DNA from: Sycon ciliatum
Lineage: Eukaryota; Porifera; Calcarea; Leucosolenida; Sycettidae
NCBI RefSeq assembly: GCF_964019385.1
Contig: NC_088651.1
Coordinates: 4,967,110 to 5,031,109 of the forward strand
Reading direction: 5' to 3'
Length of the DNA stretch: 64,000 bases
The notes under the pieces are model-generated. The model searched no databases, was not told the origin of the DNA, and was given only the letters and a program-made list of their open reading frames with translations. The translations under genes were made by a program, and so were the position numbers. How positions within the stretch are numbered: position 1 is the stretch's first letter; every line of letters starts with the position of its first letter. Of this stretch, positions 31,796 through 42,938 are shown piece after piece.

Positions 31796-33094
31796 AGCAG
31801 TAGTGAGGTAGATTGATGCTTGAAGAGTGCGTACAACGAACAGAATGCCTGGGTTGCTAGGGCGTTTCTGGCTTGGATATCTTGCGCTGAGCCTAGCCGT
31901 GATCCCAGCGACTTCGCATTTCTCCTTGCTTCGGAACCACGCTCCTCCAGATCATCAGCCAGGTACATCTTTGCTAGCTCAGTTTTGGAGGACTTAACGG
32001 TGAGGTTATGGCTTGGGAGGGTCTCGGCACATTGATCACGAACGTCCTCTAGCTCTTGCTCATCAATTCCAATGAAGTCTAGATCATCCGCATACTGCAG
32101 TTCAGGTGGTAGGATGTCGTCAGGAGGGGAGTCAGATCTGATACCTCGCAGTGCACTCTCAAAGTAGCATGTACACAGAATAGGACTAAGACTGTCACCC
32201 TGTGGTGTGCCAATGTTCCACCTAAAAGGAGGTGCTGTTTTTCCCTGTTCACGTACCTGAAGGGTGATATCTTACAGCAGAGTGTGGACTAAGGGTAGCA
32301 CATCCGGCGTGGTAGGAGCAACGCTGACAATCGTGCTAAGGAGATTTGAGCGGTGTGGCGTGTTGAAGGCCTTCGAGAGATCTATGCCGAGCCTGTACAG
32401 AGACCATTGCTTCCTCTCAGCAATGCTGCTGAGAATCCGTAGAGTGAACACCACATCAGTTGTGGCCCGGCCCCGTCGGTATGCGCTCTGGGATGAAGGG
32501 AGGTAGTCCTCAACCTCTGAGGAGATCCTTGCCAGAGTGATGGTCGAGAGAATTTTGCGCACACCATTGAGTAGGACTATAGGGCGTGGACTTGTGCAGG
32601 GTCCTCTTGGCTTTCCTGGCTTCTGCAAGGGTATAAGCAGCCCCGATCCGATGGCAGGATCTGGTGTTGATAACTCTAGTGAACTCTGGAGGATTTTGGT
32701 GACGGCAGATGATAGACCTGGAGACACACCATACTTCAGTAGCTCATTGTGGGCAGCATCAGGGCCTGGAGAACGCCTATTCTGCAGCTTGTTCATGGCT
32801 TTGCAGACCTCCGACTGCGTAACCTGTGTAACGAAAACATCACCCATGCTCGGAAGGGGTTCCGCACTGGAGTGAGAAAACTGAGTCTGAAAGTGACCTG
32901 ATATAAGTTCCACTTTTTGCTCTGGACGATTTACCAGAGCGCCATCGCTGTTCTGAACGTGGATCTCTGTGGGTTTCCTTCTTAGAGATTTGACTGCAGC
33001 ATGCATCTTTACTTGTATCATTTCTCATTATCTCTATTTCTGCAGCCCATGACTCAAGCTTGGATATAGATCTCTTCTTGATCTCTGACCGCAA
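31796..33094 (-). pseudogene. LINE A copy 2, RT domain main part
   Basis: The 33021-32272 frame (249 codons) is the longest clean piece of this RT: SPGPDAAHNELLKYGVSPG, SGLLIPLQKPGKPRG, IVLLNGVRKILSTI, SQSAYRRGRATTDVVFTL and LGIDLSKAFNTPHR (motif A). Motif B and the YADD region lie below 32260 in other frames (for example LDDLDFIG near 32080, where the YADD aspartates are blurred). The linker (33094-32840) has ELRSEIKKRSISKLES-like sequence. Frame changes break it in at least three places. Confidence 0.7.
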
Positions 33095-33126
33095 CTCGTA
33101 CAGGACTTTGTTGCGCTTTGCTTTAA

Positions 33127-34653
33127 GGGGCCAGCCTACCCATAAATTTCATAATCGCATTCAATTGACCGTAACTTTGGTGTTTCTCAATGGATTTGAG
33201 TGAAATTTTGACCACACACTCCAGCCACTATGCGGGCCCTCATGACATGATTTACAAGTTCTTGCACCTCACTGACAGGCTTTCCAGGCCGGAAAAACTC
33301 AAATTTCCGGCATAGTACCACGGTGTGCGAGCCACCCAGGAGCCAAACAAATGCATTTACAATTTTTCACATTTTCGTGCCCATTCTGTCCGTGCGCGGG
33401 ACCCAAAGCTAAAACAAGTCCAGAAGCAGCCATGGGTGGTGGGGTAGGGACCCTCAACGTGGCCCTGGAATATGTCACAAAGGAACCAGTGGGCGTTTCT
33501 CCCACAGACTCCCACAGACTCAAGTCAAATTTTGAATTTTTTTTTAAAGGTTTAGCACGTGCTACGAGGTCGTACCTTTGATCCAACATCCAGTGCTGGG
33601 ACCTCCACCGCAAGCCATTTCCACAGCGCTTCACACCAAATCCAGGATACCCTCAGAAACCGGCAAAGACTACCACTCACGTTCCATTAGTGCCTAGTAC
33701 TGAATCCTACCTGACTTCTTGACACGACTCAAACTTGCCAAAGTCACTAAATCAACGTCAACTACAATAATCAAGCTACATATCTGCAACGTCACGAGGG
33801 TGCAGGCAAAAGTCGTGCAGCCCAATACATTCGCGTGTTTCCATGATACGACAAGTTGCGCACGGTCTGCTCACATTCAAATACAGTGCTGCCAACAAAT
33901 GACAGCGTGCAACAAAAAAATCTTTCCTTGCAAGGGCACATTTTCAGCCATAACTCTTGAACGGCTGGTCAGATAGGGACACAATTTTCAGAGAATTTGC
34001 AGCTATTCATGCTCTTTCAACTGACCTAGCACTCAATATGAATTTACAAATTCGATTTTTCAGCGATTTTTCAAAAGGCTGCGATGCAGCGTTCCTCCTT
34101 TATTCCCAATCGAACATGGTTGAACAAGCGGTCACGTGCCCCTGCGTACACAAGTCACCTGGTCGCCGTGCCTGCAGGGTACAACTTACTAGCCTGTTTG
34201 ACCTTTTTTGGGTGCACTCCTGTCACTCGAGTTGAACTCGAGTTGAACCTTTGTGTGAAAGTTGTCGCCTGCTGGCGTGGTGACCAGGTGATTTGGGCAC
34301 CCAGAAGCACGTGACCACTTGTTCAACCATGTTCGATTGGGAATAAAGGAGGAACGCTGCATCGTAGCCTTTTCGGACCAAAACCAGTCGACTCAGCGTC
34401 CAAAAGACTACAACATATGGGCCAATCGCGGTCATCCGTGCTTTTATAACAACGAAATGGGGCTTTTAGTGACATTTTGCATACAAATCCCCATCTAGTA
34501 GGGCGCAGTATCCCAGTTTCGGTGGAAGTGCGCGAGTTCGATTGGGATTCAAGTAGGAAGGGAGCGTCTCAGCTTTCTCGGACCAAGACCATTCGACTCA
34601 GCACCCCGAAGACTACAACTGGTGAAATTTTAATTTTTGCCTTAACTTCCCCT
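33127..34653. mobile_element. Kolobok/T2-like element with large hairpin
   Basis: Flanked by TTAA (33123-33126, 34654-34657), with LINE A copy 1 showing the empty site GCGTTAAGCTGCG. Read outward, the ends are TTAAGGGGCCAGCC and TTAAAGGGGAAGTTAAGG. TTAAAGGRR ends with TTAA duplication define the T2 MITEs mobilised by Kolobok. The interior has about 95-bp inverted arms (34083-34175, 34285-34378) around a CTCGAGTTGAACTCGAGTTG centre. No transposase is seen. Truncated copies are at 43441 and 60839. Confidence 0.6.
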
Positions 34654-34809
34654 TTAAGCTGCGACGTCACGTTGACATTGATCTAGCCCTCTATCTTGAT
34701 GCGCAGTGACTTCTGCTGATTGGAGAGGGTGCTGATTTGTGGTCATCCGTGATGTAGTTTGGATGGTGTGCGGTGGCATCACTCACTCCGAGCACTTGCT
34801 CTGCCGTTA

Positions 34810-35202
34810 TTGTTTTTTTTTGTTTTTTTTTGTTTTTTTACTGAATACCACAGTACCATCAGATGCTGCACAGCGGGGGCATATTGGATGGAAGTGGGGG
34901 CGGGGCAAAAGTAACTCCTCCGACCAAAGGTCTCGGAATCATCGTTACCCCTGTGCGCCGATACATAGGAGAAAAGAAACTTGTGCATCCAAGAGGGGAG
35001 CACCGGCTTTGCAAGCGATAATGAGGAGAATTTGAGATTGAGATAGTTCAAACAATAGTAAAAGCAGTGCACCGTAGGAAGATGGAGAGAACTGATACTC
35101 GGATCATTTTTAGTTTAAGGCTGAGCGAAGGGGATCAAAGAGGGGTAGAAGGGAGCTGGAGTGCGGTCAGTATAATTAGGCTGGTGTGTTGGCTGCGATG
35201 GA
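34810..35202 (-). mobile_element. LINE B 3'-end fragment nested in LINE A copy 2
   Basis: Same insertion as 2926-3302, ending in the T-rich tract at 34811-34838. It shares the insertion point, so it predates the duplication. Confidence 0.7.
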
Positions 35203-35524
35203 GTTGTCTTTTGATGGTGGCGAGATTGTCCCAAGAATCCGCTGCTGATGTTGTGATCGCAGTTTCTAGCTTCTGTTTGTATTCATCTTGCATTGCGTTG
35301 TTGCCTGGTAATTTGTCAACTAAGATCCTGGGGTTCTTCTTGCGTCAGACGAAGCTGGTTCTGCGGATCTGATGGAGATTGACCATGGTAGTAACCACCA
35401 TCCTATGATCTGACGATAATTCACAACCTGCGTATGACCAACCGTTTCTGAGGCCGCTAACAAGGCGATTGGGGACAAGGATAAAGTCGATTTGATTGTA
35501 GATTGGTTGAGGCACTGTATCACT

Positions 35525-35867
35525 AGGGAGGTTCTGCTCTACGTGTTGGGAACGCGACGCAATGAATCACGCGAACTTTCTTCGCGTTCCCGTAACGTAA
35601 AGAAATGCTGTTCTGCTCTACGTTTCACCTAGAGAAGTCACGTGGAATGTGTACTGGGAATTTCCCCTTCCATATTTGGCAGTTTTCTGCAAGCAGTTGA
35701 TCGATACCCAGCAAATCCGTACGCATTTTCTCTGCGTGTGCCACAACGTAGAGAACCCCATCTCCGCGTAGAAATCTGGAGCCAAAACACGCGAAGCCGT
35801 AGACTCTAACCCAGACACCTGCTCTCTACGTGATTTCTCTACGTTTCACGCATAGCAGAACCAATCT
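35525..35867. mobile_element. 343-bp MITE with GGTTCTGCT ends
   Basis: Ends AGGGAGGTTCTGCTCTACG and (inverted) AGATTGGTTCTGCTATGCG, flanked by ACT on both sides. It is absent from the same position in copy 1 (3.62 kb) and copy 3 (62.47 kb). Its AGGGAGGTT start resembles the ATT-flanked elements at 12344 and 42527. Confidence 0.6.
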
Positions 35868-36614
35868 ACTCTGGCGCTTGAACACTCCTGTCCACGTCGC
35901 ATTATGGCGTGCTGGGTGTTGAAATACGGTGTTTGACAGCTTCATGTCCAATTCATCCGCGCACAACAGGAGTGATTCACCGTGGTCATTGCGTCTGCCC
36001 TTGGACCAGCTTCCCAAACAATTGAAGTTGTCAGCTGCCTTTCGGTGCCCAACCTTTGCATTGAAGTCACCGCCGACAAAAACGTCCGTACGGCGAGAAA
36101 AACTTCGAACGAGGGAGGTTAGCGACTCATAGAAGTTGTTTCGGAGCTCAGGGTTACTCGATGACTTTGGTATTGTCGGAGCAAACGCCGTAATAAACGC
36201 AAGCGGCGACTTATTTGATGAAGGGAACGAGAATAGGGCATAACCAATTCTGTCACTCACAGCTTTCCAGCACGACAAGAATGGCCACAAAGAAGGTTCC
36301 ACGGGCACGCAAACTCCGCTAAACCTGTTGCTTGTCGACATAGTGAGGAGTTGGTAGCCCAGTGGCAAGTCCCAGCAGCGCTGTTCCAGAATTTTAGTGT
36401 CCTGAACTGCGCAAACATCGACAGCACGAACCGAGAGCGAGCGGGCGAGTTGCTCTCGCCGATAAAATGAGGAGCAGCTACGGAAATTCCACGAAGCCAG
36501 TGGGAAAAATTTGTTAGTCATTTTCCCAGAAATGTAAGACAGAGAAGGTAGGATGAGATAGGAAAGGAGAAAGGAGAAGGAGAGAGAAAAGAAAGGACAT
36601 GGGCTTGTCAGCAC
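35826..36614 (-). pseudogene. LINE A copy 2 endonuclease domain
   Basis: A 262-codon frame: FFPLASWNFRSCSSFYRREQ, AVDVCAVQDTKILE (the E-T-K motif reads D-T-K here), FVGGDFNAKVGHR, then AFKRQ-like sequence where the 343-bp MITE interrupts it. The remaining IYNQIDF and SDHRMV part continues beyond the MITE at about 35520-35390. The first methionines (MLTSPCPFFSLSF and on) are hydrophobic and likely leader; the ATG at the MTNK position is as good a start. The domain would nick target DNA. Confidence 0.75.
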
Positions 36615-36635
36615 CCAAACATTTTTAGTCCAATA

Positions 36636-36706
36636 CAGTTACGACTACTAGTTCTTCTTAGGCAAATATTTGTCTTATTAGTGTTCTTCCTAACGAGGTT
36701 TTACTG
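36636..36706. mobile_element. 71-bp Tc1/mariner-type MITE, unit 2 copy a
   Basis: Same as 4389-4459, next to the 5' end of LINE A copy 2. Confidence 0.5.
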
Positions 36707-37954
36707 TATTTCACTTTTTTTTCTTTTTTTAAATATGTTCACATAGCCAGTTCGAAAAGAACAAGCGGAAAGACAATGGTGCGGAGACTTACACCAACAT
36801 GCAAACTCATGAGCAGGCGCTGCACCGAGACGCAACAGTGATTGTGGGGCATTGATGACTCTGCCGACCTGAGGTTACTTGGCTGACTCACGACTGCCAT
36901 GCGGCGCACACGAGGATCACGTCGCACCTTTCACTGGGCAGGCTTGCAAGAAATTGAATCAGTCAAGGATCAAGTTTGGCAAGAGGCTTGTTTACCCCGT
37001 TGGAACAATCATCTTCATGACTAACACGGCCGAACTTGCCTCTTCTACATTCGCATCATTGTCCTTCTCCCGAACGTGCGGTTATTGGTTGGAGGTGACA
37101 GCGCCGTGAATAATTACTGACTCTCAATGTCTGTTGAGTACAAATAGATGATGACTCTGACGCAAGCTGTTACCTGGGGATTCACGAGGTTTTTGTCGCA
37201 CTGGAAACTAAGTGTCTCTGTAAGTTTGTATCCCTGTTGATGTTTTGCTCTGGTGAGCCGTATACATGTATAAGTGGTGGAGTTCAGGCACAATGTTCCT
37301 CAGCCTACTCAAACTTCTCTGATGAGGCGTGGATTCCCCCGAACACTGTGTATTGAGCAGAGATTGGTGCTTCCTAGCAGGTTTGCTGAGTGGAAGGTGC
37401 GAAGGGGAATCCTCGTATGCTCCGCGTGGCAGTCGTGAGTTGGTCAAGTGTCAAGTTCGGCAAAAGGCGTGTGTTCCTCGGTGGAACAACCAGATACTTC
37501 TGGAATGATACCGCGGAAGTCGCAACTTCTAAACAATTGTGGGTCAAAAATAGTGTTTGCAAAACAGTTCTCTACTAAACCATCCTAATTATGAGTAATC
37601 ACCCTATTAACCGCTCCCACAAGCTGTACGGCTTAGACCGACTCCTGAGAAATGCCAAGTTTTCAAGACCGTCGTAATTTAGGATACGAAAGTCGATGCT
37701 TGCCATTCTGCCCCTCTTCGGGTGGGAGATCGTGACGAAGGACACGCGATAAAACTGCACACTCTGATTACGGAAAAACCAAAAATTATGCGAAAAAAAG
37801 TCTCTAACGTTCAAGTGCGTTGCAGGGATCGAACCGGCATAGATACCTTGTGATACGTACTTCGAAGTAGTAGTACATACACAAGAAACAAGATATTCAA
37901 GATATTCAAACACGCCAATGAGGCTGCTATACACACCTGCTGTTGAGGGTCTAA
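36707..37954. repeat. U-repeat mosaic, unit 2 block 1
   Basis: Counterpart of 6760-7960, with the anchor at 37689 and a B box near 37820. No gene is seen. Confidence 0.5.
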
Positions 37955-38325
37955 TAGGCGATTCACACGACAGGCAAATCCACGTTTACAGGAGAATCAA
38001 AATGGAGATATTCCTGCGGGCGACCAAAATTTCTCCGCAGGAATCAAAAGTGTCCATGGGCTTTTTGCCCGCGGATGCCCTCATCTGCCGGCACTTTTAC
38101 AGTTATGAGGCTGTGAGGTCGTACTATGGTACGGTAGTCTTGAACCCTGGTAGTTTGGCCTTTGTTTTTGGGTACTCATTCCAAATCACCACAGTAACGT
38201 CGTATACTCACTGGATACTCGCCGGAGCTCTGGCCGCCACCCGCCTTCGTGTGAACTGCAGCCTCACGCTTCACTTCCTGCGGGCACATGACAAACGTGA
38301 ATTTGCCTGTCGTGTGAATCGCCTA
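37955..38325. mobile_element. PIF/Harbinger-like MITE, TAA duplication
   Basis: Near-perfect inverted ends TAGGCGATTCACACGACAGG, flanked by TAA (37952-37954, 38326-38328). The empty site GGCCTAAGACTCC is in unit 1 at 7.92 kb. TWA duplication is the Harbinger hallmark. The 136-codon frame across it has no known domain. Confidence 0.65.
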
Positions 38326-38695
38326 TAAGACTCCGCACATTTCTACCCACGACCACTCAGCCGATCGACTATACCTTATTAATTTATTCCCGTAGCTATG
38401 CAGAAGACGTTACTTCAGTAACGTCTGGCGCTAGCCAGGGTCCACACAGCTTTAATAGACCGATCCCCTTATTATTGTCTGGGTTCGAGCAAGGGGGCAA
38501 CTCCGCAGTCGCGTGGGATCCTGCTGCACACACGCGACCAACCTCACCTCGGCTTTGCGTGACTTCTCGCATGCGAAGTGCAGAGCACGTGAAATCTACA
38601 CGCAGTGCAAGCCTGTCTACAAAAAATGCCACAAGGACTTTTGATTTGAGCTGTTTTGTTTTTGTTTAGACGTCTTCCTTTTTACGACTTCAGGA

Positions 38696-38915
38696 TGCCT
38701 TCTCAGGATCATTGCTGCGTTCCTCACTGTTAGAACAGGAGGACGAAGCAAGCAGGTCATTTCACTCCTTTCGTCGTGTGGAGCCACAGCGGCCTGGAGC
38801 AAGCGGATCCAGGCTATTCCCCGTGAGGAAGGACGTAGTTTTAGGGTCACTCTGAATATTTGAGATGCAGCGATCATTTCGATCCCGAAGTCGAAATCGT
38901 TTTGCCCAGCTCTAC
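38696..38915 (+). pseudogene. THAP zinc-finger domain relic
   Basis: Starts MPSQDHCCVPHC and continues with NRRTKQAGHFTPF, AIPREEGRSFRVTLN and RCSDHFDPE. This is the C-x2-4-C, then C-x2-H, pattern of THAP fingers, with the DHF signature after the third zinc ligand. THAP domains give DNA binding to P-element and ISL2EU transposases. The domain is spread over frames with several stops, so it is dead. It lies directly upstream of the DDE relic, as expected for one former gene. Confidence 0.6.
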
Positions 38916-39166
38916 AAGGGCAGGATGAGTCCAGGAAACCAAACAGCTGTCCTACGGTACCAGGTTTGCTTTTCGCAAGAAAGTGGAGTCTGGACGCTCT
39001 GCTCCCTATGCTCGCAAAACAGTATTTGCTGAGCCTAGTGCAGTTCGGTCATGGAAGTGCAGCGTCTGCATCACGAGCTCCCCATGCTCGCAAACCAGTA
39101 TTTTGCTGAGAGGCAACGGCATTTTGAGTTGGAAAGGAACCTGGCTTAGTGTAGTTTGGTCCTGTA

Positions 39167-39800
39167 ATGGAAGTGCAGCATCTGCATCAGGAGTTGGCAG
39201 CAAGTAGAGCTCGTGTACAGCGTCTCGTGGAGCAGTTGGACGATGGGGTGAAGAAAGCCGAAAAACAGCTTACGTACAATAACATGAAGAAAGACTCTGA
39301 GCCGTGCCAGTTTCTGACTGGTTTGCCTTCAGGTGTTTGGACCGCTCTGTGGGACTTCTTTGAGCCTAGCCGAGAAAATGTACTGCGCCGAGCCAGATCT
39401 GCGAAGACGGAAGCTGAGGGACGGCGGATACAGTTGGAGGTGGCCGTAAATCGCCAATGAGCATGTAATGGAGGATCAGCTGCTATTGGCATTGATGTGT
39501 CTAAGCCTGGGCCGAATGGGACAGAAGCTGTCATGCGAGGCACAAGTTAATCATCCGTTTCACGGTATATACTATATAGCTAGCTGAGCTGGAAAGATGT
39601 CTTGTTCCTCCGTTTGGGCATGATCCCCATTTGGGCGAGCTGGCGAGATGTTCAGTCATCAATGCCATGTACCGCAAGACATTCTGCATTGTGGATGAAA
39701 CAGTTCTATTTTGCCATGCACTTAGGGTTCTCGCACTGGCACAAAAAGACCCAACAGATCCTTGCGCTCTTATTTTCTCCCATGGTAACATTGCTGATCA
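39167..39800 (+). pseudogene. DDE_4-type transposase core relic
   Basis: The 97-codon frame at 39167-39460 has a coiled coil (HLHQELAASRARVQRLVEQL) and then CQFLTGLPSGVWTALWDFF, the TGLPS signature that precedes DDE_4 transposases of ISL2EU/IS4EU type. Downstream, in shifted frames, MEDQLLLALMCLSLGRMGQ corresponds to the DQLLLTLMKLR motif, and YRKTFCIVDETVLF to the segment with the first catalytic aspartate. The third acidic residue region is not identifiable. The protein would have cut and joined the transposon ends. Frames and stops show it is inactive. Confidence 0.6.
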
Positions 39801-40174
39801 CAACACCCGGTAGCCAGTCGCAGATGCAACCAAATCAACCAGGTTCTCTTACTCTTTTTTTCCAATACTGAAACCAAAGGTATACCAATATTTGCATTGA
39901 ATGCAGTGATGATTTCAATACTGTCCACAAGTACAACGCATTACCAGACTGGCATATAATCATGATAATATTATCCATTTCGCAATCACTGTCATTGCTT
40001 TCTTTGATCTTCAATCATCAATATCGGACCATAAACCGTCTATCATCTTCTATTATATCATCATTAGTATCCTGCTACTATCCTCCTCTAACGATGAGCT
40101 CGAAGAAAAGAAACAGCGGTCTAGAGGCGTAAACAATATCTGTCAACGGAAGTGTCCTTGCTGTGCTGGTGTGT

Positions 40175-41246
40175 TTATGCTTCGTGCATTAGTTCGGCCA
40201 AGAGCGCATGGTGCTGGCGGGTTGAGGATGTTAAATATACTAGAAAATAGTTCACTCTGAACGTGCAGGGGGTATATTCATAGGTTCGAAAGAACCGCAC
40301 ACACACTTTGCTGCAGACAGCGGCAAGCTTTGGCCCTCGTGCTTCGAAGAGGGAGCAATCCACTGCGCTACGCTTGCGATTAACAGCAAGCTTCGACTTT
40401 TCAAAGGTACGACTCATCATTGGCTCTGGGGTAATGTTCCTGGAACAAATGCCCCATAGCCAACTGAGGGCCAGGGAGCACGCAATCTGCCTTCCTGGGC
40501 GAGAAGTGTTCCAGCACAAGAAGCAGCACGAATACATGCTGACAAAGACCACCATCACCACCAGCCGGCACACAGCACACTGTTCTTCAAACACCATCCA
40601 CTCCGTCCATGTGTTTGCACTGTCCTCCTCTAGCTCTTCACGCTCAACAAATAACACGCACTGCTCATCGTTTTTTTTATGCTTCCTCTGGGTTGGCTAG
40701 CCCTTCGACTTGACAAAACAGCGATCACCACTGCACTGCTATCGTCACCTCAAAGCAGTCGCTTCCACCAGTGGCTTTTCCTGTCTTTGCAAGGTGTCCA
40801 AGGATGGCTGCTGTTGTCACTACAGGCAAATCAGACTGAGTACTTTAGTGGCTGATGTCCAACCAGATCGTTGGAAAATCGATTTTTCCACTTCAGGGCT
40901 GCTGATCGCGACTTGGTGACTTGGCAGCACCACGGTTACCTTCATAGAAGATGGCTCTGGAGAGGAAAAAGACAGACCAGAAAAAGTTTACTATTATCTT
41001 CAGCACCGATCGCAAGGAGAAAGAAATATGGTCTGCTGTAGCCTAGGCACAAAATAAATCTCACAACACGATTCGCGATTCGAATATTTCAACACCAAAA
41101 AAACTCACCTCTGGAGTAACTCCTGTTTGTGGCCCGAGATCGTTCCCTCCCGCGCCTTGAAAAAATCCTGCAGCGGCATCACAGTCCATGTCTCTCTCGG
41201 AGACTCTGCTCCTACCAGCAGGAGGTTTAGCACCGCTCGAAGCCAT
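40175..41246 (-). pseudogene. Second transposon gene relic on the minus strand (possible YqaJ-type partner)
   Basis: A start MASSGAKPPAGRSRVSERDM lies near the right inverted end (41246). Further in, in the 40657-40175 frame, are PEPMMSRTFEKSKLAVNRK and DCSLFEARGPKLAA. ISL2EU elements are known to carry a second gene with a SWIM-like N-terminal part and a YqaJ nuclease; the spacing and these phrases resemble its N-terminal half, but no nuclease motif is visible. I regard the identity as a guess. An alternative is random frames in a decayed transposon. Confidence 0.25.
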
Positions 41247-41459
41247 CGCAAACTACTTCAACTAAGCAGAAGACATTCCAAAACAAACCTGAAACACACT
41301 GTCAAAGATGCTGTCACGTTCAAAAACTAGCTCGATCGCGAGTGAGGTTGCCCCCGTGCTCGAACCCAGTATAATAAGGGGATCGGTCTATTCCCGTAGC
41401 TATGCAGAAGACGTTACTTCAGTAACGTCTGGCGCTAGCCAGGGTCCACACAGCTTTAA

Positions 41460-42305
41460 TTCCCGTAGCTATGCAGAAGACGTTACTTCAGTAACGTCTG
41501 GCGCTAGCCAGGGTCCACACGGCTTTAATTTGGTGTTTGTGTGTTTGTTTGTGTCACGCCTGGCGACATCCCGTATCTGTCCCGTACTGTACCGTACCAG
41601 CAAAGACAGCTGGCCACAATATTTTTGTTTGTTTGTGCCATCGACATGCCTGGCGCTATCCCATACCTGTCCCGTACCATCAAGAGTACGGTACCATCAA
41701 GAGTACGGTACTATCAAGAGAATGAGTATATATGCGAAGTGTATCGGGGGAATGCATTCAATGCAGTAACATTTTGTGTGGATTTGTGTGCGAGGCCGAG
41801 ATCCCACTAGCAGGCTGGCTGGGCCGCCTGTCGACCAGCCCGGGAATCGCATGTAGGCCGATAGCATAATAATTATAACGTATATACAGTCATGTAGATG
41901 TATAGCAGGGAGTCATATTATGTAAACGACTCCCTGCTGTATGGGGAGATTTTCTGGAAAGAAATACGAAGTAGGGAGACGAGTAAATGCAATCAGAATG
42001 TATGTTAGTTGCCGTCAGTATAATAATAAGAAGAAGAAGAACGCCCGTGATCGGCAGAGTCAGCGCCGGTCCCAGGAAACGTCAGGACAGACATCCCGTC
42101 GACTCCAGAACGCCCGTGATCGGCAGAGTCAGCGCCGGTCCCATAACTATGCAGAAGACGTTACTTCAGTATCTCATTGAAACGTTTTTGCAATACAATG
42201 ATGTAGCTAATAAAAGGAAAAAGCATTTCCATCAGTTCTAACAACATGCACGATGAGCCAGGCAACAAAGCATAGCGCAGGGCCCTGAGCTTCCAAGCTC
42301 TCTCG
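41460..42305 (+). mobile_element. Inner Helitron-like element, complete
   Basis: TTCCCGTAGC start, GAGCTTCCAAGCTC hairpin and CTCTCG end. It is the sense version of 13856-14724 and 47040-47898. Contains three tandem AGTACGGTACCATCAAG-like units (41678-41722) and two GATCGGCAGAGTCAGCGCCG repeats. Confidence 0.65.
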
Positions 42306-42526
42306 TTTGGTATTTGTGTGTTTGTTTGTTTGTTTGTTTGTTTGTGTCACGCCTGGCGCTATCCGTATCTGAAGGCAAAAAGAGCATAGGATGTTATAAA
42401 TTTTTCAATTCTCCTATTTTTTTTTTTCAGGCATATCCTGGGATTCGAACCCGCACTATCGCCCTACATGCATTCCCCCATACACTTCGCATTCATACCC
42501 ATTCTTCCAAGTTGTTTCACGTTATT

Positions 42527-42938
42527 AGAGAGGTTCCGGGGTACGATTTTCCGTGCCAAAATCCGTATGGGCGGTACGGATTTTTTTCCAGGCCTGCTCC
42601 ATACGATTTTTCGGCACGAGAATCCGTGTGGACTGGCTTTCATACGAACCATGCTTCGTATGGAGATTTTGCGTCATCGGGTGCAGAAAGATTTTTCGCG
42701 TACAAATTTGGTACGAGAAACATCGATTTTTCGCGGGAAGTTTTGATTTCGGTACAAATTTTCAAAATAAAAAGGCATAGCGCGGGAATGTGACGTGTTT
42801 GCGATCGTAACCTAGGCAATGACGGCAAACACATAAGTTCCTTACCCCGGAACTTTTCACTGCTCGAAAACGACGTATAAAAAATCCGTAGAGCCTCCAC
42901 GGATTTTGGCACGAAAAATCGTACTCCGGAACCTCCCT
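42527..42938. mobile_element. 412-bp MITE with AGAGAGGTTCCGG ends, ATT duplication
   Basis: Inverted ends AGAGAGGTTCCGGGGTACG and AGGGAGGTTCCGGAGTACG, flanked by ATT (42524-42526, 42939-42941). The empty site CGTTATTATCTTGC is at 10.03 kb. It disrupts the left arm of the palindrome. Confidence 0.65.

Larger units (their letters stand above)
30201..36628 (-). mobile_element. LINE A copy 2, split by four insertions
   Basis: Same element as 893-4381. Its 3' end again meets an A-run, here the tail of LINE B, in opposite orientation. Inserted elements are a Tc1-like element (30773-31793), a Kolobok/T2-like element (33127-34653), the LINE B tail (34810-35202) and a MITE (35525-35867). Copy 1 supplies the empty site for three of these. 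Confidence 0.8.
38457..41389 (+). mobile_element. ISL2EU-like DNA transposon with THAP and DDE relics (2.9 kb)
   Basis: Roughly 45-bp inverted ends beginning AGACCGATCCCCTTATTAT, flanked by AT (38455-38456, 41390-41391); the undisturbed module junction CTTTAATTCCCG is seen at 41455. A THAP zinc finger and a DDE_4-type domain are recognisable on the plus strand and a second set of frames on the minus strand. A 2-bp AT duplication and THAP plus DDE fit ISL2EU. Confidence 0.7.

Noticed and set aside
37918-38328. 136-codon frame as a host gene
   Set aside because: It spans a MITE from one flank to the other and includes its inverted ends; no domain is seen.
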